Shown here one piece after another: positions 55,501-64,000 of a DNA stretch of 64,000 bases; position 1 is the first letter of the stretch; the number at the start of each line of letters is the position of its first letter. This DNA comes from Dermanyssus gallinae (lineage: Eukaryota > Arthropoda > Arachnida > Mesostigmata > Dermanyssidae), in NCBI GenBank assembly GCA_003439945.1, contig QVRM01002192.1:62001-126000 (forward strand), given 5' to 3'. Both the position numbers and the translations under genes were made by a program. The notes beneath the pieces are model-generated. The model made no database searches and was not told where the DNA came from. It saw nothing but the letters and a program-made list of their open reading frames with translations.

Positions 55501-58500
55501 AGACAGCACGCCAACGGCAAGGAAAACGGCAGCAACCACAACGTCGCTAAAGAAGAGGCGAGGAAAGACGAGGTGATAACGATGGTCTTGTCCCCGTCCA
55601 ACGGAGGGGAGGGGTAAAACAAAGCATCGTATGCAGAAAGACAGCGCAGCTGATAGAGTGGGAGATCTTGAAGTGTATGCTGGGCCAGGCAGGTGAGTAG
55701 CACGCCTGGCGGCGAAAACGTCAGCTGTCAACCTCATACATGACTCGTGATCAGTATCATTTCTGTGAAGGCTGTGTTTAAAATGCGGGCCCAAGAGAAT
55801 AATGCCGTATTGTGTGTAGTGACGGCGACTACGCAAAGTGCTACAAGAAAAAATCTCCCAAAAGTGTTCTTTTTTGTCGCTGGGCCCGTAGCGTTCCCTA
55901 TGAGAGAATAGTTATAAAGAGCTTTATTGCGCCTGGCGGTCCGGCTCTTTATAGTATAATACCCGTAGATAATCTACCCCTTAGTGAGTAGATTATCTAT
56001 GGGTATTATACTACATTTACCGCCGGCGCAACGTGTGAGGTAAAACGATTTCTATGTGGGCCTCTTTTCTACGAAGGTGAACAGTCGTCTTCTGCCCCCC
56101 CCCCCCCTCCCAAATCTAGACTCGGCAGAGATCGCTTTGAGTTCTGGTATATCGGGTTTCGATTTGTCTATATCAACCATCGTCAGTGGCGACTACAATG
56201 CACGTATTGATGGTAACGCTACTAACGATAAAGGAGAGGTGCTGCTTCACTTGATGGAATAGTTTACTTTAAGATGTGCAAATGTACGTGAAAAGTACAC
56301 GTATACAAGTCAAAAGAGAAGTCAAACGGCTGATAGCCTCACGGTGGGCCGTAATATAGATACTTGTTGTAAACTACTAGATAGTACCATGATAAGCGCA
56401 GTTAGGTGGAAGGGACCGAGCCAGAAGATATCACAACAGGGCTTTCTCAGGCTTTCTAGCTCGCTTACCGTGAAATGCTCGAGCTCTTGCGCCAAGTGAG
56501 GGTAAATGCGCCTCTGCAGCTGATATCCAGACGCGGGTTTGACTTACTTTACAGTAGAAAAGCGTGTTGCGGAAAATGTTGCGGGTAAGGCAAAATGTGG
56601 GAGCCCCACAAGGGGACCCACTGAGCTGGGTCAAGAACAATCTTCTGCTTTGTGTTCCTAGTGTCAGGCTGTTAAAATAATTCGATTAAGGTTTAAGACG
56701 CTGCGTACAGTACAATTCAAAAACATTATTTCGAAGTGGAGAAAACAAAGTTGAACAAATCCGATGAGAGGTTGAAAACCTGGATATTCTCAGTGTCTCT
56801 CGCCTCTGGCATGCCTCTGTCTTGCATGTGACAATCGCCACGTCTATTCCAGATGCATAGTTCACGGCTATCATCACCTGGTCTGTTTGAAATTGAACTT
56901 CTATGAGGAGTACACGGGTGCCTTTGCCGGCTGTGCTTTCACGCATGTACAAAGTATCATGCGTCATCGTGTACTCCTCATCGATGGTTCGTATTCGAAC
57001 AGGCCAAGTGATGATAGCCATGAACAATGCATTTGGTAACGACGTGGCGATTATCACATGCAAGACCACTTCAGAGGTCTTCAACCTCAATCGAATTATC
57101 TTAACAACCGGTGCACAGTCTAAGAATTGGTACACAAGGCGGGTCCTTGCCCGCATTGGGAGGCAAAGTACACTTGCACAAATGCACTTTCTGAAACGCT
57201 TTTTAGACAAACCGAAGTTTGTCCGACTGAGGTATTCCCATATACTGTCAAGACCACTCATCAGCCTTGGAACAATTTTGAGGTGAAAGAGTGCCACTGA
57301 CGTCGGACAGACGCCGGACGTCGCCCACCTCTCCATACAGAGATACTAGGGCTGTACGAACTGTCTCGACGATGTGCACAGTGAAGGTCGTCCAAGTATA
57401 ATGGAGCCAAAGCTCCCGATACCGGAAAAGTTGATAATTCTAAGGATTGGCCGTTGCAACGTACATCGTCTTCGACAGCCAATCGACCTCCACTTCTGAA
57501 TTTCACGGCCTTGGTCTTCATGGATTTTATTTTCAGCCCCCTTGAAACAAAGAACACCTCTGCCAGAGAAGTGATGAGCTCAATGGTACCCAGGTCGTGA
57601 TGAGCGACCACTATGCCTTCTACATCACAACTATGGCCTTTTAGAGCTCCTGTCGCATTTAGTCCACGAAATCGACAAGCCGAAGAGTGAAAGAGACGCA
57701 GCTCCGTGGGAGCCTTGTCATATAGCTGTTTATCATATAGCTGCGCTAGAACAAACGCACAATCAAAATTCTTAGAGGAAAAATCGGGCGCCAGCATACG
57801 AACGAGATGGTGATGACGGAAAGGAACGGAACAGGAAAATTTGAAGTTGCAAGAGGGTACTTTGTTTTAGACGTCGAACCACAGAAGAGAACAGAGTTGT
57901 AGCATAAATCCGAGAGACAATTGATAGGAATCGTAGCCATTTAAAACAGAATGAACTCAAACTCTAGAGTGCTTCGACCCGTTGTGGGAAAGACCATTGA
58001 TTACATATACAGTCTGGAGAGTCTCATATCAGAGACCCCCTACACAGGTGTACATTTTACGCTCTAGATGTTTTTAACATCCAATATGCCCGCAACTTGA
58101 ACATGTTTCGCTAATCGTTACATCAGTTGTCTCAAGCTAATTTATACTATTAGACCACTAGAACTGACAAATTTAACCATATCGGCAATTTTGCTGTCAG
58201 CAATTTGGGTTGATAGCACGTCTCCGTCGTCACCAATCTTAGTGACGGCATTAATCCATTGTACTCTTTCCATTCGTATTTCCTGCAGTTGGTAATGATG
58301 TGTAAAATGTCATCATATTTGCTACACTGCTCGCACATGGGTGATGATTTTAACCCGATTTGGTTGAGCGTGCTTGCGCTTAGACCCTCACCATGTTCGT
58401 TCTTTTTCTGGATGTGAAGTATTGATAGTGACACAGACAAATGTTCAAGATTTGATTTATCAAACGTATGCTTATCAGGAGCCTGCATCCCGTCGCTCAG

Positions 58501-60405
58501 TTCGGGAATGTCCTCTAGGGTGGCCGTTGTTTTAGTATTTCGGCTTTCGTCCTGGGTTAATCTCAGTATCTTACTGCCACTTCTGGCCAATCTGATTAAT
58601 ATACACTTTATTAAAAAAATATGTTCGTATGTTGGTGGGCTTAAGACATTTTCTGCTAGAGCGGAATGTGTATTGGTCATGGGGAGTAAATTTAGCGCTG
58701 TTTTAGCACACCCTGCAGTCATTGCGTCTAGACCGGTTGTCTTTTTTTTTGTCATGCTGATCACAAACGACGGATGAGAGAGCACCTTGGAGATGATGAA
58801 AATTTCCCCAGGAGAGTCCGCACAGATTCTTGATTATGCTTATAACTTTGAGGGCGCTTTTTTTACATCTTCTATCGACAGTTGACTTCCAGATGTACTC
58901 CAAAGAACCGTATATTCTTAACTTGGTCAATTGTTTTTCCATCTATCTTAACGACTACACGCTGTTTGCGACGCACATTGAAACCCATTATTTTGATTTG
59001 GTTGGTTCAATCTTAAGGCCAAGTCTCTCCAATGAAGATACGATTGCTTTGGTGCCGCACTGAAGCAGAAGCACAGCAATGTGTAACTGTTTTGCCGTTG
59101 AAGCAAATCCCCGTGGCTCTGTCATCCAAAAGAGATCAGAATTAGCCGAGCCTTCAGGACGATCTCGACCAAAACTCTCTTTGTTCTAGCTATGTTATGT
59201 CATGGGATCTACGAGTAAGGAAAAGATGCGAGATATTTTTAGTGGAAAATCTAGATCTTGCCAAAGCCAGGAATGCTTGAAACGATAATTGGGTGCAAGT
59301 TATACCCGGGGTGACCAGGAAGAGCTGAAAGATGACTACGTCCAGTCATAAAAACTGACACGGGGAGTTAATATGCTGTACAACTCAGATTCTGAACCGC
59401 CGTAGTACGTTCCAGATCTATATGGACAACATAAGGAAGGCCACCAGTGACACATGTGTGTCTGCGGGTACCAATGATACTTGTGTGCGAAACACACTAT
59501 TCTGCACTACGCGTTTCTTTGGGAAGCAAGGCGCATGCTAGTTTGGGAGGCTATGAAAGATAGCAAGTCTTGTCTTCATCCCTAGACCTGCCATAGGGAG
59601 TAAACTTGAAATGTTGAAAAAAGAATAAAAAAAAGGAAATAGGACAGACCCTTCGGCCACAGTTTCATATGCGTCCTCGACGCTTTGGGAAAAATTCTTG
59701 AAATCGTTATCGGGCCAATAGATTAGTAGAGTAAATCTAAATTAGAAAAGACTCCCCCATCTTCAAGCTTGATGGCCTTCCCGGTAACGGCTCGGAGCAT
59801 CCTAGGGTTCGAGTTCTTCCCGGTTCACCACACTTACGACTAAACATTTGTCCAGAACAGTGTGCTTTTAGTCACGAATGTGCTTTTAGTGGGTTTGTAA
59901 GTCCCACATTGGCTGCAAGTCTTCCAGAATAAATAAAAAAAATGCCGTTGACCGCCCCGCAAAACAAAGCGTATAAATGTGCCTCGCACGCCAATACCTA
60001 ACGGAAAAAAACAGCAAGATAGATGCTCCACGAGGCACCTTCCACCTGGCTAGATTATCTAGAATAAGAGTTTACCAGTTATTACAAGTAAAATGACATT
60101 GTAAAGCTACATAGCGACATAAGGCACTCTTTAGCACCGCTCTGCGCCGCGACGGAGTAATCGCCAAAGCGTGAGCGTAAACCCATGACGAAAGCGTTCG
60201 TTTTCATGATGGCCATGTACAACAGCGTGATGTACAACATATTAAACTTAGCTTTACACGTTAGGAGATTTGATGTTATTGCCTTTTAGCGGCCTCGTCC
60301 AGCGGCCAGACTACTCACCAGAGCGTTTCGTTCATGGGGACAACTGGTCACCTGGTAGCTGCGGATATAACCGTCATCATCGTCCTCATCGTCGAATACC
60401 CATTT
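52400..60405 (-). CDS. GM2A: Ganglioside GM2-activator-like protein, four exons (5' exon missing)
   Basis: Four minus-strand exons with GT/AG junctions, all in phase 0, give 184 residues to a TAG stop. In the family this is a secreted or lysosomal lipid-binding protein (a cup-shaped beta sandwich) that presents glycolipids to hydrolases. It has eight cysteines, at model residues 22, 83, 90, 96, 102, 113, 115 and 159. Their spacing follows the four disulfides of the family, apart from one shorter loop. Other family landmarks are 'LRVQPDPLIFPGTV', 'GSCSYENIC', 'GLPCGCP' and 'LPSWLTSGDYQV'. The first exon, with ATG and signal peptide, is not seen upstream within the window. Introns are 289, 1,483 and 5,679 bp, and the two longer ones carry LINE pieces. 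No frameshift or stop occurs, so the gene looks functional. I infer an arthropod orthologue or paralogue. Confidence 0.9.
52887..53048 (-). CDS. GM2A: GM2-activator-like gene, third visible exon
   Basis: 54 codons between TTCATGCCAG (acceptor) and AAG|GTAAAT (donor). Carries six of the eight cysteines: 'DLPC', 'GSC', 'NIC', 'KCP' and 'PCGC'. Confidence 0.92.
54060..54300 (+). pseudogene. LINE C-terminal finger in intron, family C
   Basis: 'ELTYCTAQVLTGHGQLQSYM', then 'CDTCVLCEYV'. The segment lies on the strand opposite the GM2A-like gene within its 1.48-kb intron, so it is an old intronic insertion. Confidence 0.65.
54532..54639 (-). CDS. GM2A: GM2-activator-like gene, second visible exon
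   Basis: 36 codons from 'VKYSDLRVQPDPLIFPGTVR' to 'EDINEPIS', between GGCCCACACAG (acceptor) and TCG|GTACGT (donor). 'QPDPLIFPG' is a family signature. Confidence 0.92.
54913..54938. repeat. (ATT)n microsatellite
   Basis: About eight ATT units in the long intron of the GM2A-like gene. Confidence 0.9.
55300..56680 (+). pseudogene. LINE ORF1-EN piece, family A-like, in intron
   Basis: 55,330-55,740 is the ORF1-like, glutamine- and lysine-rich region matching the complement of 21,241-21,660. 56,130-56,420 encodes an endonuclease piece ('STIVSGDYNARIDG', 'NDKGEVLLHLM', 'ADSLTVGRNID'). Near 56,605 an RT motif B, 'GAPQGDPLSW', appears. RT motif A between them is not found. It lies in the intron of the GM2A-like gene, opposite strand. 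Confidence 0.6.
55927..56032. repeat. Palindromic MITE-like hairpin
   Basis: Inner arms 55,952-55,977 and 55,988-56,013 (26 bp, one mismatch) surround a 10-nt loop. The outer arms TTGCGCCTGGCGG and CCGCCGGCGCAA at the ends pair with a 1-nt bulge. The whole is about 106 bp. It interrupts the LINE piece between ORF1 and EN. Confidence 0.7.
56686..57760 (-). pseudogene. Non-LTR RT, family A-like, inverted, in intron
   Basis: The minus frame from about 57,740 shows 'YDKAPTELRLFHSSACRF' (motif A), then 'GIVVAHHDLGTIE' in place of the YADD block (YADD lost), 'KAVKFRSGGRLAVED', and after a frameshift the thumb 57,336-57,000 ('LMSGLDSIWEYLSRTNFGLS'). The stretch 56,880-57,020 holds two near-identical segments in opposite orientation (GTGTACTCCTCAT). 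Dead copy. Confidence 0.65.
58150..59060 (-). pseudogene. LINE ORF2 C-terminal half, arthropod type
   Basis: The minus frame 58,942-58,703 reads 'KVISIIKNLCGLSWGN' (post-RT region). 58,785-58,150 continues to 'LSVSLSILHIQKKN', 'HGEGLSA' and the finger 'CEQCSKYDDILHIITNC', then a tail 'RKYEWKEYN'. This is a degraded RNase H-like/zinc-finger end. It lies in the long intron. Confidence 0.6.
59285..59540 (+). pseudogene. LINE C-terminal finger in intron, family C
   Basis: Shares TGCAAGTTATACCCGGGGTG-like and ACACATGTGTG segments with 54.06-54.26 kb, in the same order. Strongly decayed. Confidence 0.5.
60319..60405 (-). CDS. GM2A: GM2-activator-like gene, first visible exon
   Basis: 29 codons after TTCTTATTGCAG and before CTG|GTGAGT: 'KWVFDDEDDDDGYIRSYQVT', then 'SCPHERNAL'. 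It holds the first conserved cysteine and an acidic run. The start codon and signal peptide must be in an earlier exon. Confidence 0.88.
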
Positions 60406-60419
60406 CTGCAATAAGAAAA

Positions 60420-61140
60420 TCCTAGCGAGTTAAAATTATGAAAACGTAACTGGGAAATGGAAAACGAAAAAATGTAAATTGTAGTAAATATTGATCGTTT
60501 TTATTCAGTTTGTCGTCAACTTTGCTTTAAGTTGGCCAATTCGATCTTTAGATTCTGATGAGAAAGGACACCTAAGTCAAACGAATTACTAAGACAGCGA
60601 GTACTGCAAAAAAAGCAAACTAGAGATCATTAGACGCGTTGGCACTTAGATCCTAATTGGATATACTTTATGAAATAAAATACTTGTTTTAGAAGATGCT
60701 GATAATGTTTGTTTATATTTCAGATTATTTTTATCCTCTCTTAACACACGTCTAAATTAAGACAACCGTGTGTTAGGTTTTTCGATATAAGTATTAGTGT
60801 AATACAATAGAAATATTGGTAAAAAATTGAGAAGAACTATATGTGCATATAGATAACCAATGTGCACCTTCTCTTGAGTATTGCTGCTCAATGGAGTTGC
60901 CACAATTATGTACGCTAATTTAATTCGAGTGACAATACAAGATACAGGCGTCCGATCAAAATGCCGTTAGCTTACACTGCATAGTTGAGATATATACAAC
61001 TGAACATTTAACATGAAAATAATATACCCACTTGTCAAACGAAACACTTAAACATTACATACACTTTGCTTAATAAAGTTTAACCCTTCACGAACGTTGT
61101 CTTTCCATTTTTACTAGCGTTGCCTATTTTTACGGCAATG
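60420..61140. other. No recognised gene
   Basis: AT-rich. I looked for the missing signal-peptide exon on the minus strand and found no convincing one. Confidence 0.4.
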
Positions 61141-61718
61141 CGTTTTCGTGGATAATAAAGGATGTGTTTCCGATATAGTTAATACTTGCTTATTATGCGA
61201 ATGTTGTAGCGTTACACACTCAAAGTATGCATTTCTAGCAGTAATAATAATAATAAGCCATGGTAGAGTTTCTAGACACGCTGAAATCAATGCAATTATA
61301 AGAAGAGCCTTACGCAGAGCTGGTATACCAAGCACGCTCGAGCCCAAATTAGGACTTAATGACGACAAAAGAATTGACGGTGTAACAATGCCGCTATGGG
61401 CTAACGGCAGATGCTTGGTATGGGATGCTACAGTGTCCTGCACAGTGGCTCCCTCGTATATACGCCACAGTTCACTAGAAGCGGGATGGGTTGCCGAGCG
61501 CGCAGATAATGGAAAAAAACGCAAGTACCAAGAACTGGAGACAAGTTACATCGTAGTGCCAATATCTATGGAAACAATGGGTCCGGTAAGCAAGGGAACC
61601 AAGAGATTCATCAGTGAGCTGGGCCAACGGAGTACAGATCTCACAGGGAATCGGCGCGAAAGCGAGTTTCTACGGCAACTGCTGTCGCTTGCAGTGTGCC
61701 GAGGAAACGCCGGCTGTA

Positions 61719-62997
61719 CAGGTAGTTCAATAAGTTCTTAGAATGAAAACCAAGAATTTTCCAAATCATGTTTTTAAATTTATCTTATTCGATATACTCC
61801 CCGAGATGCTCAATACACTTTTCCCACCAAGATTTCAGAGCTTTTATACCTCTTAAGTAGAATTCCGCGTCTTTAGACTGAAAATAGGCATTGACAGCAG
61901 CCTTAACCTCTTCATTGCTGGAAAAACGCTTTCCACCGAGACTATTCTTCAAATGTCCGAAGAGGAAATAATCAGAGGGGGCCAGGTCTGGAGAATAGGA
62001 AGGTTGTTCAATAAGTTCGAACCTCAGTTGGGCCAGTTTTGCCGATGCTTGCCGGGACTTGTGTGCAGGAGCATTGTCCTGGTGAAACAGGACAACCTTC
62101 TTCTGCAAAGCGGGCCGTTTCACGATGAGTTCTTGCTAAAGGCAGTCTAACAGTCTTGCCTAATATTCTCCTGTGATCGTTTTACCGCTCTCAAGGTAGT
62201 CGACCAGCATTATTCTACGTTGGTCTTAAAAAACTGTAGCCATCACCTTTCCGGTCAATGCCGTTGTCCGTACCCTCTTCGGAGGTCCTTCATCAGGTGC
62301 ACACCATTGGCAAGATGCTTCTTGGGTCTCGGGAGTGTAGTGATGCTTTCATCGACGGTCATGAATCTGCGCCAAAAATCCGACGGATTGTTCGACATCT
62401 TGGCCAAATTTCGCTGTGAAGCGAAAAAGCGCGTTTTTTTGGCCTTGGTTGAGCAAATGCGGCAGCCATTTTTCTCTGAGCTCTTTCATCTTCAAGTTTT
62501 CGTGCAGGATGAAATGCACACTACCCAAACTGATCCCCAAGGCCTCCGCTATCTCCCTAATGTTCACTCGCTTATCTGCGGCAACGATTTTTCGCACCTT
62601 TTCCACGTTTTCCTAATCAGTTGCCGTTTTTGGGCGTTTTGAACGTAGTTCATCCCGGTGCTCCTGCGACCTCTTTTTAATTCATTAATCCAGTTGGAAA
62701 CAGTGGCAAAACATGGCGCAGAGTCACCGTACACCTCGTCTAACTCAGTTTTCACTTGGGTCGCATTCCAACCTTTGAAATAAAATGCTTGATAACCACT
62801 CGAAACTCTTTTTTCTCCATTTTTAAAAATCACGCCGATACGTTGCACGGGAAAAGCGATCAAACGAAATCGCAACGGCCAATCACCATAATATTTTGAC
62901 TGCTGGCAGTCGAAAAGTTGCAGTTCCTAATAGCGGTGGAAGCGCGCCAAAATTCGAATTCTAAAAAGCTCATTCTAAGAACTTATTGAAGTACCTG
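61719..62997 (-). mobile_element. Mariner (DD34D) transposon, copy 2
   Basis: 1,279 bp between TA dinucleotides (61,717-61,718 and 62,998-62,999), with the same CAGGTAGTTCAATAAGTTCT ends as copy 1. The right end has one change (GAAGTACCTG against GAACTACCTG). Transposase pieces run on the minus strand. Confidence 0.95.
61785..62875 (-). pseudogene. Mariner transposase, broken
   Basis: The N-terminal frame from 62,875 overlaps the second part 62,606-62,349 ('RVNIREIAEALGISLGSVHF'). The third part, 62,123-61,785, has 'FHQDNAPAHKS' (second Asp kept) and 'YSPDLAPSDYFLF'. An ATG-like start, 'MEK', is present near 62,818 but frameshifts near 62,600 and 62,350-62,120 disrupt it. The first-Asp block 'MTVDES' is interrupted by a small deletion near 62,345. 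It has fewer catalytic lesions than copy 1, but is still not translatable in one piece. Confidence 0.9.
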
Positions 62998-63091
62998 TAT
63001 TGTCGGTTCTATGGAATGATATTTAGGAGCTAGGAGAAGACAAGGAGTACACGTTCACACCTCACAATTGTAACATTTAAACAATATTTAT

Positions 63092-63110
63092 AAATAATAA
63101 TAATAATAAT
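63092..63110. repeat. (TAA)n between two family D LINE ends
   Basis: About six TAA units between copy 3 and copy 4. Similar runs lie at 61,237-61,254 and 63,799-63,842. Confidence 0.9.
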
Positions 63111-63124
63111 ACTAGTGGCCTACA

Positions 63125-63610
63125 CCCACTGAGTTGCCCGAAGAGCACCGGTAGATCGTCCAGACATGCTGAACTAAAACAGTGTGATTATAAGGTCTCT
63201 TAGGAAAGCCGGTAAACCATCTACACTTGAACCGACGGTTAAGTGTCCGCTGGCGAAAAGTGACATGACGGGGTGACTATTGCTTTATGGTTACATGGGA
63301 AGTCCTTAGCTTAAGATGCAACGGTTTCGTGCACAACCGCGGCTTCCTATTTACGTCACAGCTTAGTTGAGCCGGGGTGGGTAGCGAAGCACAACGACCC
63401 CAGAAAACGGGTAAATACGCCGAACTGGAAACAAGATATATTTTTGTGCCTATTGCCATGAAGACACTAGGACCAATCAGCAAGGAAACCGAAGCATTTC
63501 TCAAATATGTAAGTAAGCGAATTCAGGAGGTCACGAGCGACCGAAGAGAGGGTCAGTTCTTGAGTCAAACGTAGTTTGCCGAGGGAACGTGGCATCTATT
63601 TTAGGCGCCA
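63125..63610 (+). pseudogene. LINE C-terminal nuclease-like domain, family D copy 4
   Basis: Frame-shifted pieces match copy 3 in order: 'GRSSRHAEL'-like reading near 63,150, then the 'RKAGKPSTLEPTVK' region at 63,200-63,240, then 63,377-63,574 'GKYAELETRYIFVPIAMKTL', 'GPISKETEAF' and 'VTSDRREGQFL'. Followed by 3' untranslated sequence and a long (AAT)n run at 63,799-63,842. Confidence 0.65.
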
Positions 63611-63797
63611 TGAAGTAAAGTAATTAGTAATAATAAAAGAAAGACTGGATGGACCCGCGTCTTCGCGTCAGGGATCGGGCAAGACTCCCACTCGGACACG
63701 AGTGATAGATGAGGAGTGAGCCATCGGCGCCGTGGATTTAAACATTGACATGTATATAATTAATTCCTAAATAAATCATCGCGTTTATCTCATCGTC

Positions 63798-63798
<1 letters not shown>

Positions 63799-63842
<44 letters not shown>
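63799..63842. repeat. (AAT)n microsatellite
   Basis: About 14 AAT units, 3' of family D copy 4, possibly its 3' tail. Confidence 0.9.
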
Positions 63843-63843
<1 letters not shown>

Positions 63844-64000
63844 GATGCTGCTATCTGAATGGAAGCACGCATACTAATATAAGTAAAACAAAGGCTCGTA
63901 TCCTTTGAGGGTGGTTGGTCTGTATATCCGGGAGTGCCGACGGAATGACGCTTACATTAGGATAGTCGTCGTCTTCGTTGCTGTTCCGCATGTAGCGAGC

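Larger units (their letters stand above)
61200..63020 (+). pseudogene. LINE C-terminal nuclease-like domain, family D copy 3 (split by mariner)
   Basis: The open frame 61,148-61,741 contains 'GRVSRHAEINAIIRRALRRA', 'LEPKLGLNDDKRIDGVT', 'GRCLVWDATV', 'KYQELETSYIVVPISMETMG' and 'TGNRRESEFL..LAVCRGNA'. The 'RH..IN', 'EP', '(K)R.DG' and 'WD.T' elements recall the restriction-like endonuclease end of R2-type LINEs (R-H, then (R/K)PD, then a further acidic residue), with PD replaced by ID. No upstream RT is present in this copy. The mariner entered just after 'GNAGC'. The sequence past it (63,000-63,020) resumes in the expected frame. Confidence 0.6.

Noticed and set aside
1..64000. CRISPR arrays, bacterial operons, riboswitches
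   Set aside because: No spaced direct repeats of the right kind and no prokaryotic gene organisation. The window is clearly eukaryotic.

Overview
This window is eukaryotic, repeat-rich and almost gene-free. It carries the remains of many non-LTR retrotransposons, one LTR retrotransposon, two mariners, one intact Tc1/Tc3-like transposon, two tRNA-derived SINE families and many (TA)n and (AAT)n microsatellites. No bacterial operon structure is visible. The only host gene I can support is a split gene on the minus strand with GT/AG introns. It encodes a protein with the eight-cysteine pattern of the ganglioside GM2-activator family. Together with R1/I/CR1-type LINEs, BEL/Pao, DD34D mariners and tRNA SINEs, this suggests an arthropod, perhaps a chelicerate such as a tick. 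The taxon is an inference, because no marker gene is present.

Layout, left to right. 1-2.4 kb: decayed LINE (family A, plus). 2.6-5.0 kb: local tandem duplications, a (TA)n palindrome and a small hairpin. 7.3-7.8 kb: LINE 3' end and SINE, both minus. 8.6-12.0 kb: R1-like LINE (family B, minus) with ORF1 and ORF2. 12.8-13.6 kb: LINE ORF1 with an SGNH-esterase-like domain (minus). It stops at a BEL/Pao-like LTR element (13,611-17,812, minus) with a 5-bp target duplication. One LTR of that element is itself interrupted by a mariner. 17.9-18.1 kb: SINE. 20.3-30.5 kb: SINE-2 copies, LINE families A, C and D and three weak host-exon candidates. 30.7-33.8 kb: R1-like LINE (family F, plus) whose end is repeated in inverted orientation. 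The (TA)n centre of this inverted repeat holds an intact 331-aa DD34E transposase with 200-bp terminal inverted repeats. 34.9-37.2 kb: AT-rich, nothing recognised. 37.2-41.0 kb: two family A LINE copies (plus). 41.3-41.8 kb: family C fragment. 42.1-46.0 kb: CR1/L2-like LINE (minus) with esterase-like ORF1 and EN-RT ORF2. 46.2 kb: SINE with a 14-bp target duplication. 47.1-48.3 kb: family D LINE 3' end. 48.5-51.4 kb: the best-preserved LINE (family B, plus). 52.0-60.4 kb: GM2-activator-like gene (minus), whose long intron is filled with LINE pieces. 61.2-63.6 kb: two family D LINE ends, one split by the second mariner.

The elements are nested: a mariner lies in an LTR, the LTR element lies next to or within a LINE ORF1, and a Tc3-like element lies within an inverted LINE pair. 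This gives a relative order of insertion. Nearly all transposon coding regions are broken. The Tc3-like transposase is the only intact transposon protein. LINE family D has a C-terminal domain, after a zinc-finger-like stretch, that resembles the restriction-like endonuclease of R2-type elements. It occurs four times and is the least familiar coding signal here.
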